64,000 nt of DNA from Leptodontidium sp. MPI-SDFR-AT-0119 (Eukaryota; Ascomycota; Leotiomycetes; Helotiales; Leptodontidiaceae), in contig JAHLEZ010000050.1 in NCBI GenBank assembly GCA_020726505.1, positions 1 to 64,000 of the forward strand. The letters are read 5' to 3'. Position 1 is the stretch's first letter, and every line of letters begins with the position of its first letter. The notes under the pieces are model-generated. The model searched no databases, was not told where the DNA came from, and saw only the letters and a list, made by a program, of their open reading frames with translations. Below, in pieces: positions 1 to 10,359 of this stretch. A program made the translations under genes and the position numbers.

Positions 1-1130
1 CTTGATGAAATAGTACTACGTACTACAGTCCGAATCCGACGGCTCGACCCTCAACACCCCCTCCGAACACGTGCATATGCCATTCGAGGACCCCTTATAC
101 TGACGACACGAAGAAGTTAAGCCCTAACTCGTTTCGCGAGAAGGTTTCTTTCCTTACCTCCCTTAGAACAGCTCGATATACTTGTATTACCCCCTTGGTT
201 TATAGTAGAAAGCTAGAAAGAAGTAAAGAAAAGGATAAGAGCTCTAGTCCTTACCCTTACTAAAGAATAACGCGCCTTTACATTTACGCACTTTATCTAT
301 TAAATCCCGACAAATGATATAATAGTATACACAGACGGTTCAAAGCTTCAAAATGGCAATGTAAGAGTAGGCTATATTATTTTATAGTTTGGAGCCACGT
401 ATAAAGAGTCTTACCCTCTCGGCCTTAGTACTGAAATCTTCGATATAGAAGCCATTGCCGCGTTACTTAGTATAAGAGCGGCCCTCTTACACCCCTTAAA
501 CCGACTTGTAAAAGACGTCTGGGTCTGCCTCGACAACCTCGAAGTTGTGCTACGCCTTCTCTCTCCTTCACCGTCCACTTCACAGTCTGTTTTCACTTCT
601 TTATAAAGGCAAGAGAGGCTTAGAAGAGAAGAGGCTATGTTTTATTAGTCGGAGACATATATATCCGCTGGGTGCTAAGTCACGCGGATGTTTATAGAAA
701 CGAGCTAATAGATATAGAGGCCTGTAAAGGCTCCTCTCAGCTCTCTAGCTCCTCCCTCCCTCTCTCCTTTGCTTCCCTAAAGAGATGGTAAGCCCTGTAA
801 GCTATAAACGCACGTGCGGAGTGGTAGGTAACTATAGCACACGAGAATTACCGACTTCTATTAATCAGCACAGCCCCCGTTCCCTCGAAGGAGCTACGGC
901 TCCCTAGGAAGGAACTAGGCCGGATCCTAGTAGCCAGATCGAACCACGGCGACTTTAAGGACTACTATGAGAGGTTTAACTATATAGAGGCCGAACTGTA
1001 TTGCTCTTACGGCTCTCTAAAGTCACGATTCCACTTCTTCTTTTGTAGAATTACTCGGAGGCGTGCTAGCCGCCCTTAAGGGCCTCCTTATACCCTGATA
1101 CTATAGCTCCTCGGCACTGGCGAAGGTATC
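1..1130 (+). pseudogene. RIP-damaged LINE (Tad-like) 3' end with RNase H remnant
   Basis: Reading the plus strand through stops gives an RNase H domain starting with TDGSK near 330-345. Later comes the hydrophilic tail typical of fungal LINE ORF2 proteins: a DYYERF-like stretch, then a Cys-containing motif ending HFFFCR near 1050. Stops occur where glutamine is expected (for example TAG after a leucine near 383), which is CpA-to-TpA on this strand, the RIP signature. The reverse-transcriptase part is off the window to the left. It encodes no functional protein now. Family assignment is by pattern recognition only. Confidence 0.7.
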
Positions 1131-1495
1131 TCTTTACTAATAGAGTGGTAGCGTAGAAACCGCTTTTATAAGGACACTTGTCTTTACTAAAAGCTAGTAT
1201 ACTAGTAACTTCTCTTTATATATTATTTACAAGATTATTTCCTTTGTCTAAGAATCTAATGTGGTTGTAGGCGCCACGGGGAGTGGGAGGGCTAGAGTAT
1301 AGAGGAGGGCTCTGTGTCTGATTCCGGTTTAAACACCTGCCCTTCTAATACTTACTGTTAAGGAAGAACGCAAAGTATCTATGTATATTTAAGGCTTTTA
1401 GCCTCCGGTTTCTAGGAGTTTACTCTTAGCGTCTTATCTTCGAATTCGGAGTAGGTCACGTGCTACACACGGACCTTAGTCAGACGTTAAATAGA

Positions 1496-1569
1496 ATCAA
1501 TCAATCAATCAATTATCATCATCATCAACAGCCAACTGGAAATCATCATCATCATCATCATCATCATCA
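1496..1569 (+). repeat. AATC/ATC microsatellite
   Basis: A run of AATC units passes into ATC units (about 1496-1526), and a second pure ATC run covers about 1541-1569. A 68-codon ORF across it (1460-1666) is His-rich only because of the repeat and has no other support, so I do not call it a gene. Confidence 0.85.
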
Positions 1570-2285
1570 ATGTCCCTCTCAACGCCACGTCCCCCAAATG
1601 GGTATATATATCTTGTTTTCCACCTCCAATATTTTTTGTAACGGGTGGGTGTTCCAGGCCGCCTAACACAGCGACCACACCCGCTGAATGCGGCAGCTAG
1701 AACATTCTCCAGTGCGTTGGGATCACATACAATAACAGATTTGCCACTAAGTTACCTGTTATATTTCTCTCCTGCTCCACAGCCGAAAATAGTTTGACAC
1801 CTATATATTCCTCCTTTCCTCCTTTCCTTTAAGCTTCAGACCCAATCTATATGTAATCATAAGTTAGCTTCAAATATATGTTGAAGTTGAACGGATCTCA
1901 CATACGTGCTTGGACATGATCGTTTGAAGATATATTTCAGGTTCTGGCTAAATTAAGCCTGTCAAACTTTGGCCGATCACCCAATGGCCTTGCCTGGCGC
2001 AATCACATGTGCCTATGTTGAACTGCCCTAGGAAGGCACGCCAGTAGCGCAGTGGTTTGGAGAGGTGTGTACCCTAGATAATCTTCCCTTCCCCTTCTTC
2101 TTTTCTTTCTGCTCTCTTTAGTCCACTTGATTAGTACGAAGGAAAAGCTTCGCAGGTACGTCTCATTTCTCCATCTAAGGCACTATTGTTGGTGTTTTCT
2201 AGCCGATAATCTGCATCAACTTGACCATAGCGTGCTGAAACCATATGCCACAGCTTCTTCTACCAACTCGCGCCCACGACAGACA

Positions 2286-4202
2286 ATGAAGCGTCCTGTT
2301 ACATATTTGCAAGCAGAACATGACAAGATGGAGGAAGAAGTTCTAGATTGCCAGTCAAGCTCTCTATGCTCTACACATCCTTCACGAAGGCGTCGTTCGG
2401 GCGGGAGAAGTTCAGACACCCAACGTATACCTGACATTGGTGAAGCTTCCGGCTTCGAGGCCTTGGATTTCTCTGGAGCACTCGAAGGGGAGGAAGAGAC
2501 TTTGGAACAAGCTGCTGCAAATGTGCTGCAGCTTGCACTCCCTATTTCCATTCGCGGCGACCCAAACGATGATGAGGAAGCCAATATCGGCAACTTAGTG
2601 GATGCTGAGCATGTTGACGCCTGTGCTGACATCGAGTCTGACATCGAGTCTGACATCGGCGATGAAGACATTATTGAGGGTCCTGATAACGAATACATCG
2701 ATGAAGAGGAGGATGATCTCATTCTTGATGAGTTGTCCTTTGGCTTGGGCAGAAGAGTCTCCCCACCAATGGTCGTATTGGACGAAGCTTGTGTTGCCCG
2801 CTTTGAGAAGCGTCTTTCTTCAGTGATAGAAGGACTTCAGAAATGGACGGAGCGCACCACATGGGATAAGTTCTGGCAGGCAAAGGATACTGAGGAAGGC
2901 AGTGCCATGACTCGAAGTTTCTGGGAACTACTGCGAAAGGTTTCGCACCAATTTTTAATGGATATGTATTGCCGGGCCATTCCTCCTTACTGCCAAGTTG
3001 TCTTAGGAAAGGCTGCATGGACGTATGAGGATTTCCTATCCCTACCGGATAATTGGGATTTGGAATCGCGCAAAGGCGTGTATGGGAACTTCCCTTTCAG
3101 CCATGGTGCCCCCTCCAATGACGGGGAACATGAATGTTGTGTTGGTTCAAGTTTGAATAGACGCGGTACGAGGGCGCGTATCTTAGTACATGTGAAGAGG
3201 AGTTCGCTGACTCTCATGGAACTGGTTGATAATAAGGACGCTCATAGCGCTCATTATCAGTATACCTGCAGAACACAAGTGGAGTGTAACTTCCGAATCT
3301 TGGCTGCCTTTGACAATCACAGTATTCCAAAAGGATATGTTTTTCTCCTAGAGGGTATCTTTATGATTCTCCTTAGGACATATAACAATCCAGGATACAC
3401 GTCTCGATGGACTAGCTTGGCATCATACGTCCTTGTGAAAGAAATCAGCGATAATGCAAACCTCCCTGCGATGAAGTGGAAAGGGCTAAACCGTGCTTGG
3501 CCACTTTGCCAAGGGTTCAGAAATGGCGACGCGCATACCGCATCACCATGTGAGCATTGCAATACCATGACACAGCCAGCAAAACACACACGATACCTCG
3601 CCAATAGCGAAGACCCGTTAGGCGGCGGTTACCATTGTCAACGCTGCTATGTGTTTCGCAGAGACACCGGTCGGCTTCCGATCGAAGAAGAGCTGCGGAA
3701 ACGCCAGATCAAGTCCGCAGCAATAACTACGAACAAAGCAATGAAGAAAGAGAATGCTGCCAACAGTGTCACTGACCCTACGTGCAGCAATCCTGCTTGC
3801 GACCAACTCCAATCAGAGCATGAGCGCCCCTTCCGTACTATCACGATCCAGCCAGGTGGCTTATATTGCGGTAACTGCGTTTGGAACGTAGAAACCCACG
3901 GAAGTCTACGAACAGAGATCGAGGTCCGGACTTGTCGTCTGAAGCGAGACGTCAGTGTCCGTCGCAACGAGGGATTGGCATACTGCCACTTCTGCTTGGC
4001 TATAAGTAATAGATTTCGAGGCGGAATTACTGTGATTAAGGCAGGGTTCGTGCTCTGTCAGCAATGCAAAAAATCGCCCGGTGGTCCAGCTGGTTCATTG
4101 AGGGTCCTCAGACGCGGCTTGCGATTAGCTAACCGGAAGAAGTTGGTCGCTCAATTGAGATTGAAAAAGGCCACAGCTAAATCGCCATGCGGGAATTGCT
4201 AA
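2286..4202 (+). CDS. GIY-YIG-like domain protein with three Cys4 GATA-like fingers; 3' end disrupted
   Basis: Uninterrupted frame of 638 codons from ATG 2286; the frame stays open upstream to about 2127 but without an earlier ATG. Residues ~20-170 are low complexity and acidic. Residues ~262-375 resemble a divergent GIY-YIG nuclease fold: GVYG, then CCVGSS, an R..H pair, and LLEGIFMI with a candidate catalytic Glu. Three CxxC...CxxC (or Cx4C) pairs follow near residues 422, 499 and 567, spaced about like GATA-type zinc fingers. The last nine codons come from a MITE that entered at 4169. The uninterrupted frame would have run about 15 codons past the insertion to a stop downstream of the element. 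Whether the altered tail matters is unknown. Function (DNA binding or cleavage) is inferred from folds only; another Cys-rich domain is possible. Confidence 0.6.
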   Translation: MKRPVTYLQAEHDKMEEEVLDCQSSSLCSTHPSRRRRSGGRSSDTQRIPDIGEASGFEALDFSGALEGEEETLEQAAANVLQLALPISIRGDPNDDEEANIGNLVDAEHVDACADIESDIESDIGDEDIIEGPDNEYIDEEEDDLILDELSFGLGRRVSPPMVVLDEACVARFEKRLSSVIEGLQKWTERTTWDKFWQAKDTEEGSAMTRSFWELLRKVSHQFLMDMYCRAIPPYCQVVLGKAAWTYEDFLSLPDNWDLESRKGVYGNFPFSHGAPSNDGEHECCVGSSLNRRGTRARILVHVKRSSLTLMELVDNKDAHSAHYQYTCRTQVECNFRILAAFDNHSIPKGYVFLLEGIFMILLRTYNNPGYTSRWTSLASYVLVKEISDNANLPAMKWKGLNRAWPLCQGFRNGDAHTASPCEHCNTMTQPAKHTRYLANSEDPLGGGYHCQRCYVFRRDTGRLPIEEELRKRQIKSAAITTNKAMKKENAANSVTDPTCSNPACDQLQSEHERPFRTITIQPGGLYCGNCVWNVETHGSLRTEIEVRTCRLKRDVSVRRNEGLAYCHFCLAISNRFRGGITVIKAGFVLCQQCKKSPGGPAGSLRVLRRGLRLANRKKLVAQLRLKKATAKSPCGNC

Positions 4203-4712
4203 ATGGCCATGCGCTAAGCAAGCGAGCCGAAAATGAAGCGTGCATTTATCACCACCAAGATTTGTATGAATAACTATGTACACTGCATAATTGGCACTTA
4301 TGCCAACGCAGACAAATACTGCACGGAATGGTTTGGTATCTTGTTGTTTGAGAGCGTAGCCATTAGCTTTCGCATGCGCCTGGCATGCAGCAAATCCAGT
4401 AGCAACGTCGCTGTAAATTGCTGCAGGGGGTGCAGGGCCGCAAGAACGAGGATCAGAAGCCATAGTAGTAGTGGTGGTAGTAGTGGTGGTGGTGGTGAAA
4501 CGTTGAAGTGTTCCCCTGAGTAGTCTGAATAGCTTCAATTTACAATTTCAGATGATTACATAATTATGAATTTTATGATTTACATAAGGGGCCCTTGCTA
4601 CGCAGTACAAATTAGTATGGCACGGCAAGGTTGATAGATGACACCCGCCAAGTCTATACAATCTTAGCGCATGGCCATTTAGCAATTCCCGCATGGCGAT
4701 TTAGCTGTGGCC
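4169..4712 (+). mobile_element. 544-bp MULE-like MITE with 50-bp perfect TIRs and 8-bp TSD
   Basis: The first 50 bases (4169-4218, beginning GGCCACAGCT) are the exact reverse complement of 4663-4712. The direct repeat TTGAAAAA abuts both ends (4161-4168 and 4713-4720), an 8-bp target-site duplication. Long TIRs plus an 8-bp duplication fit Mutator-like elements; hAT elements also make 8-bp duplications but usually have short TIRs. An internal minus-strand fragment resembling a FAR1/MULE transposase N-terminus favours Mutator. Identical TIRs imply a recent insertion compared with the RIP-damaged copies elsewhere in the window. Confidence 0.88.
4219..4463 (-). pseudogene. FAR1/MULE-like transposase N-terminal fragment inside the MITE
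   Basis: From ATG 4463 the minus strand reads a short N-terminus, then a segment resembling the FAR1-type DNA-binding region of fungal MULE transposases: alternating aromatic/Ala positions, an HAKANGYAL stretch, later FVCVG. The frame runs into the terminal repeat with no catalytic domain. It is probably what remains of an autonomous parent after internal deletion. The similarity is weak and from memory of the family. Confidence 0.4.
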
Positions 4713-4901
4713 TTGAAAAAACTGCCCTCAGGCTTGCGACAATTGTCACAAATATGAAACTGTCTTTGACCATGACCATACCTGGCATAGTGGGAGTCTC
4801 CTTTGTGAGCAGTGCATCCTATCGACATAAAGTGTGGCGGTGCTGTGTTTTTGTTGCAAATTTGTAGTATATGAGAATACAAGAATTGCTTTGCTCACCG
4901 A

Positions 4902-5114
4902 ATGAACTTCCTTCAGGCCTTCCGAGGTCGATCAGCGGAAATTGAGGCAGAACATTGCCTCTTTCTATGTTGGGATAATGACGACCTAACGAAACGGGCA
5001 ATAGATGTTCTAGTAACTGCGATTAAAGACGAGGACGGAATGCTGTGCATGATCGATAAAATAATGTGGCAAGATCTGTATTTAGAGTACTATTTAGAAA
5101 GGCCGACTGTGTGA
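4902..5114 (+). CDS. Small hypothetical ORF (70 aa)
   Basis: ATG to stop, acidic and hydrophobic, no recognisable domain. It lies between the MITE and the chromodomain-like ORF. It could be an exon of a larger decayed gene or a chance ORF. Confidence 0.15.
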   Translation: MNFLQAFRGRSAEIEAEHCLFLCWDNDDLTKRAIDVLVTAIKDEDGMLCMIDKIMWQDLYLEYYLERPTV

Positions 5115-5180
5115 TTATAGTATTTGAATGCGCCATAGGCTATGGAAGACTAGTTGGATAACAAATTGATCTAGACCGGG

Positions 5181-5651
5181 ATGAGGAATCATTATACGAC
5201 CCCCGTTCTGCAATATGCAGGAGAGCGAAGAGATCCCCATCCATGGATACTTTACACTGAAGCCCATCGCGTCGAAGGTCGTGTACTGTCTCACATTTTC
5301 TCAAGAATTGTTACCGCGTCATCAAGCAGAGACAGGATTATACCACCGACCTCGAAGAACCTCAATCAGCTGCTCCAGTCACAGATCCCAATCACCAGTG
5401 GGGAATCCATCAACCAGAAAATGGTTGGCTGTGAGAGGCACTATCGGGTGCAATGGAAGGACACGTGGATGCCCGAATCTGAACTGGCCGGAGCCAAGGA
5501 GCTAGTGGATACGTTCATGGCGAATAATGGGAGTGGGACCAGAGGTAGGAAGCGGCCTCTGAAACGAGGCCGGTCGGCCACTAGGCAGCCTGATGCTCGG
5601 GGTGGGGAAGAGCCAAAAAAGCGGCGTGGCCGACCTCGGAAGCAGAACTGA
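5181..5651 (+). CDS. Chromodomain-like protein with C-terminal AT-hook
   Basis: 156-codon ORF. Near residues 85-115 it has HYRVQWKDTWMPESEL followed by GAKELVDTF, matching the second half of a chromodomain (aromatic-x-V-x-W..TWxPxxxL, then a closing helix). The C-terminus is basic and ends in KKRRGRPRKQN, whose GRPRK core is an AT-hook. The first part of the chromodomain is poorly preserved, so upstream exons may be missing or the gene may be a fragment. Chromodomain/AT-hook pairs occur in fungal chromatin proteins and in some retroelement integrases. Function is inferred. Confidence 0.45.
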   Translation: MRNHYTTPVLQYAGERRDPHPWILYTEAHRVEGRVLSHIFSRIVTASSSRDRIIPPTSKNLNQLLQSQIPITSGESINQKMVGCERHYRVQWKDTWMPESELAGAKELVDTFMANNGSGTRGRKRPLKRGRSATRQPDARGGEEPKKRRGRPRKQN

Positions 5652-6122
5652 GGCGGCATAGTTGACGCTGCAGTATTGGAAACTGAGTGAGGCCGTCGTG
5701 AATGAGACATCAACTACTTGGTCTTTCCGCTCGCCCCGCTGGCCTTTCCCAGCCAATACCAGTTTTGCGGACCCACTTCTGCGCTTGATGGGTGACAGCA
5801 TACCTCGACCCTTTTCCACACGCACACCGCATAAGAAGGAGAATCAAGGTGTCTCTTATCAGAAAATGGCACCAAAAAACTCCTCACTGAAGACTCTCGG
5901 CGGTCAGGATCCCTGTGTCGTCACTCGTACATGCAAAGGAACGTCTTAGCTCTCATCCCGTTCCTTCTGCCGTGTCTTTCCATCGAGTGTTTTGTTGAAG
6001 ACGATGATGTTGTCCTTAAATGATTGTTGTAATTTCTGTGGGCACATCTATAAATCACTCAGCAACCTCCAATGGTTATTTCATGCCTACGAGGACGAAA
6101 GGCGCAAAAAGCGGACCATGCT

Positions 6123-7493
6123 TTATGTGCATGAGCCAATCATCTCCAATGCCTCGGCTGCCGAAATTCGATCTGACGGTCTGAATCTCGTTAGTCCTCG
6201 AATGACCGGAAGCAGAGGCTGCAGAGTCGGCTCGTGAATCCTGTCGTGGAACTTTTGCTCTAATTTTGACTCCGTGAGCTTGCCATTTGCTTAGGTTTCA
6301 AGATGTTAGTACAGTCGATAAACCTAGATTGAGGGAAATAGACTCGCGAAGGAACCAAGGGCAAACTTACTGGCTAAATTCTCCCACATTCCGCCAGCTG
6401 TCTTTCGCATGAGCTCCCATTGCGGCTGCCACTCTGCAGGCAATTCCTCTACGAAATTAATCATTTGTAGAACGAGCGTATCTACATCCCCCCAGTGCTG
6501 GAATGGTCGTGATCCAAACAAGGACGAGTAAATCTGTTGGCGTAGATGTCAATGGCTGACTAAACCATGTACATTTGAAAGAAGTATCGTACCGTGATGC
6601 CTGCACGCCAGAGATCAAGTCTGTAATCAAAGCGGTCTGTGAAAATTGTCTCTGGAGCCCTTAGGTCTGCTGGCTGAGCGAGGATACCAGGCTTAGATCC
6701 TTGAACGAATGCTTCTCCAAAGTCAATGAGCCGAATGTCTTCGTCATCTTCGTCGATCCAGTTATCCCAGTCAGCTTTCCTCACCAGTTGTTTCGGCACG
6801 CCCGGTCCCAGGGGCTGGCCGTCAATACGAACCAAGTTTTCGGACTCTGGTAGTCCAATGACTTCAAATATGTCGTGCTGAGGCAGGTGTGCTAGCCTTG
6901 GGCAAGTGAAAGCCAGGTTTGAGCCGCTAATATCTGCATAGTCAGCCTCAATTTTTGCATGCAGGGAAGTTCACCAAACCTCCATGAGCATATCCGACTG
7001 CGTGAATGGACGAAATAGCTTGCAGCAGCTGAGTGGTGATTTTCAAAATAGTTTCCGGGTCGAGTTGGTCCCCACCCTCGCGATAGTCGTTGGCAATATT
7101 GTCAACAGAAGGACCAAGTAGTTCGAAAGTAAGACATTGATGGCACCCGTTAGGGCCTTGATGCACAAAGTCATCGAGCTGCCTAACGATATGATGTGAG
7201 GCCGCCGTCTCTTGCAAGACCTGAAATGCTCCAAGCTCACGAGAATGCTCCGTGCTATCGGCACTCTTGACTTTAATCGACACCCACAAATCGAGTCTAT
7301 CGTCTCATTCGTAAGCAAGTGCCAAACATACTACATCATTATCGCGAATAGGGTAGCATACACTCCATCCCACGCAAGCCAGACGGTCGAGCAGCCTCCC
7401 CAGCCGAGTGTGTGGCATATTCACTGGAGCCCCAGCAAAGCGTTGGGCTTCCATGCCCTGCAGGGTTTCCGTATGGGTCGTTGTGTCTGGCAT
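6123..7493 (-). CDS. SRPK-like serine/threonine protein kinase, probable 2-bp frameshift near the P-loop
   Basis: Spliced by eye on the minus strand. The glycine loop reads TLGWGGCSTVWLA (~7415); the VAIK-type lysine is in WVSIKV; the catalytic loop HGDISGSN forms only after removing an intron whose AG precedes the Asp codon (~6945); then DFG in LIDFGEAF and APE in LRAPETIF. After two more introns the C-lobe ends in a TRFRPSDRISAAEAL stretch and stops at 6123. All catalytic residues are present. The P-loop frame has no ATG and is closed upstream by a stop. ATG 7493 lies in another frame, joined if a CA-repeat near 7415-7425 lost 2 bp. So this is a recent pseudogene, a sequence error, or an unusual N-terminus. 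The fungal SRPK family is often expanded; substrates are unknown. Confidence 0.7.
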
Positions 7494-8145
7494 GGTCCTT
7501 TTGGATAATGAGCTTTGAAGGTCGACATTCAAATGTCTGTTGAGGTAAAACTGTTGCGTAACCTCTAGGCGTTTGTGCCCAAGAATGAGACCCATCACTC
7601 CTGGAGAAACAGTTTCTTTATACAGGTTAGCTCTGTGCTTGGGTGCCTGCGCGATGGTGGTCAACCTACTATCCAACGCATTTACGGCCCATCGTCTGAT
7701 GCTGTAGGCCGAGGCAGGAGCTTCGTATCCAACTCGATAAACGACCGCTTTGAACATCATACTGCAAGCATTATAGGACCAAGGCTCTCCCTTGAGGCCG
7801 CGGAAAAGAGGCGTCTCTAGGACTTCGGCACGAAAAGGCACTTCGATCACCTTGCGGTCTATCCGGGGCCTGAATATTTGCTCTGGTGTGAACTCAAACG
7901 CATCGTGCTCAAATGCTAGAGCAAGGAAGTGAATGATGGGGCATAGGTGAGGGAGTTCCCGGTCCTCCCACAGAGTCAATGTTACGCTAGTAACAAGTCA
8001 ACTTAACGGGTACGGAAAGATAGTCGGGCACGCTTACAATTTACTTAGGTCTGGTCGGTCACCTTTCATGTACTGGAAGGTCATTGTGAGACTCATCTGA
8101 GGTGTGTCACGGAACGAGTGCAAGTACGTGGACAATTGCGACTTG
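7494..8145 (-). pseudogene. DUF3435 tyrosine recombinase fragment (Starship captain family)
   Basis: A first exon (to 8038) reads RDTPQMSLTMTFQYMKG, then a 51-bp intron (7987-8037), then LCPIIHFLALAFEHDAF and later SIRRWAVNALD and LGHKRLEVTQQFYLN. These match the C-terminal catalytic half of DUF3435 proteins: an Arg (SIRR), the GHxR box, and a Tyr in QFYL. The N-terminal DNA-binding half is absent; the MFS pseudogene begins about 200 bp upstream. The frame continues without a stop into the kinase N-terminal region (to 7305). DUF3435 proteins include the captains that mobilise Starship elements. Here it is a truncated relic and no element boundary is visible. Confidence 0.65.
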
Positions 8146-8344
8146 GTTGAATTGATTGATTACAAGGAGAGAAGATATTCTTAAGGAAATCTGTCTTTTA
8201 TGTTCGTTTACGAGTTAGCTCGTGCGGCTGATACAAAGTTGTGAATAGCTTCATAAAAGTATGAAAGTCACCTGATTCGAGCCCTTGACATTGTACTAGT
8301 GACCATTTGCTGAACGCCGCCCTTATTTTGGACTGAGAAGTAGC

Positions 8345-10292
8345 TCATAGGTTATGCACCTTAGAGTCCTTTGTCCACTTCCTGAAAGTCTTTCCTTTGT
8401 AGTAGAACAGGATACCTGTTGAGCAAAAGAATGTCGTAAGAGCCATATTAGTAAGAATAGGCGTGAGGTATCCCGACTTCTGAATCTATGGAGTAATGAA
8501 CTTTCTAAACCTATATCCCCAAACATTCTTGTTAACAGTGATTGCTACGAAGATGTTACCCGAGACAGGTTTATAGGAGTCTATGGCATATGTGGAGGCA
8601 ATGGCTGGCAACGCGGCGACTTGAATACCAATCGTGGTGTACCCAATAATCACTATGATCTATAAATCGATGTTAGATGAGTAAATTAAGGAACATCTTT
8701 CTCGGATATACATACCGCCCAGTGCCATTGTCTTTCATAACCTACAGTAACGATAACGTTTCCAAGAATCATAAGCAGAATGTAAGGAACCATCGCCCAC
8801 AAGCGCATCTCTGGCTCACGGATACCCTTATTGCGCCTTGTGAGGTGAGCTGCAATCTTGTCGCTCAAGGGCCCGGCCGTAAGAAGACCTATGAAAGAGC
8901 CGACCAATGTTGCAAAATTCATGTAGCCGATTTTGGTGCTGGTGAAGTTGTAGGGAGGAGCCGCGAAGACCTCCGCTTGCGTCAAGTTCGTCATGAGGTA
9001 CATAGAGGCTGACCAAGATACCACGAAAGCAGAAAACTCGACAATCGGAAAGGTGAAAAGATACTAGGGCAAGACCAACTCTCTGAAAACGTTACCCTCG
9101 TAAGACTGGAAGAGCTTCCACTGTATCTTGCTTGGGCTGCCGCGGCCCAAAAATGGGTCTTGAGCCGTTTGAACTGGCTCGAGTACCCCTGGTCTTGAGG
9201 GAGAAGTCTAAATATCCTCTGTGATTCCTGTTTGAGATTCACCTTCTTTCACATGCTCCGTACTATTACTTTTAGGAGTCGATTTTCGTCGCTCCTCAAT
9301 TTCCCGTCTACACTTGGTCTCTGGAAAGAAGAACAAGCTGCATAGTAGCGCAGCTCCTAAAAGTGCGGTGTTGAGCCACCAAAAGTTCCTCTAGCCAACT
9401 GCATGAGCCATCGGACTAGCGATTATGGGACCGATCTACCCGTTAATTAGCATTTTTACGTCTGAGACCGTGGATTATTGAAGTTTCTCATACCGTGAGT
9501 CCGCCAAAGTAGGTTGCAAAATACAGGGTGTTCAGCGCACCTCTATCGTCAAGAAAGAAGATATCTGCGATAATTGTGGGCTGAGCTGTCTCAGCGGGAC
9601 TAGCACCAAGTCTATTAAGTCTAGACGAATGAGCGATTAGACGACCACATAGAGAAACAGATACTTACACGTATGCGCCCAAGAAGCTTCCATATGACTT
9701 AGCTCTAGCTCTCCAGATGCTGCTGGCAAAACAGATCAAGCAAGAGAAGATAAGAGTAGGTCTTCTCCCAAAGGATGTCATCATGGGAACCCTTTGCTTG
9801 TTAGTTTATCTTTCCTCTTTCTTGAAGTTCTAATCGGTCTTCTCCTGCTCCTTTAAGAGCTAACTCTGCTCGCCAATGATCTATCACTCACCAGAGGAAG
9901 TTGCTGAAGCCCAAAACTAGGATAGCGACGTTGGTGAGTTGGATCACGTCTGCGAGATCTTTGTTCCACTCCTGCATATAATCACCGAACATGGGAGCAA
10001 GGGATAGCGGGCCGAAAGCTTGGGCGAAAGTGACTACTAAAGCACACGCTAGAGTGGTAGCTTTCCAAGTCAAGCTCCAGTTCTATTGTATATTAGCTGA
10101 AGCTCTGGCTTTGGAGATAATGGAAACGGGAGGTCTTCTCACAAGTGGATCATTGGCCGCGTCGCTGGGTTGTGGAACCAAAACTCCATGTGATGCCGAA
10201 TTCCCTTTAATGAAGTGGTGAGAGCCAATATCTGTCATAACTTCTGTTCCGGGGTAGATCTCGGTATGAAGCTCATGCTGTAGCTCGTGCAA
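8345..10292 (-). pseudogene. MFS (DHA1-like) transporter pseudogene with RIP-type stops
   Basis: With introns removed, the minus strand reads a full MFS transporter. It has an N-terminal hydrophilic tail, NWSLTWKATTLA and FGPLSLAPMFGDYMQEW (TM1-2), SFGRRPTLIFSCLICF, GASPAETAQPTIIADI, then the second half with IGPI, a TAGPLSD loop, RNKGIREPEMRLWAM, and final helices ending VHNL. At least five in-frame stops interrupt it (about 10086, 9392, 9207, 9069, 8498). Several replace Trp codons (TGG to TAG), which is CpA-to-TpA on the other strand. Splice sites are still readable. It resembles polyamine/drug:H+ antiporters, but substrate cannot be told. It is non-functional as sequenced. Confidence 0.8.
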
Positions 10293-10359
10293 CTCCTATA
10301 CAAAAAATGAGCGCAAACTTTCTTCCAATTCCCCAAACTAGTTGCAGCTTGACATACCT

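Noticed and set aside
1460..1666. 68-aa His-rich ORF
   Set aside because: Produced by an ATC microsatellite; no other coding evidence.
2040..2080. tRNA-like segment (AGTAGCGCAGTGGTTTGGAG)
   Set aside because: Only a D-arm-like string; no T-arm or acceptor pairing can be found downstream.
2216..2722. 168-codon minus-strand ORF rich in Ser
   Set aside because: Antisense shadow of the acidic region of the GIY-YIG-like gene.
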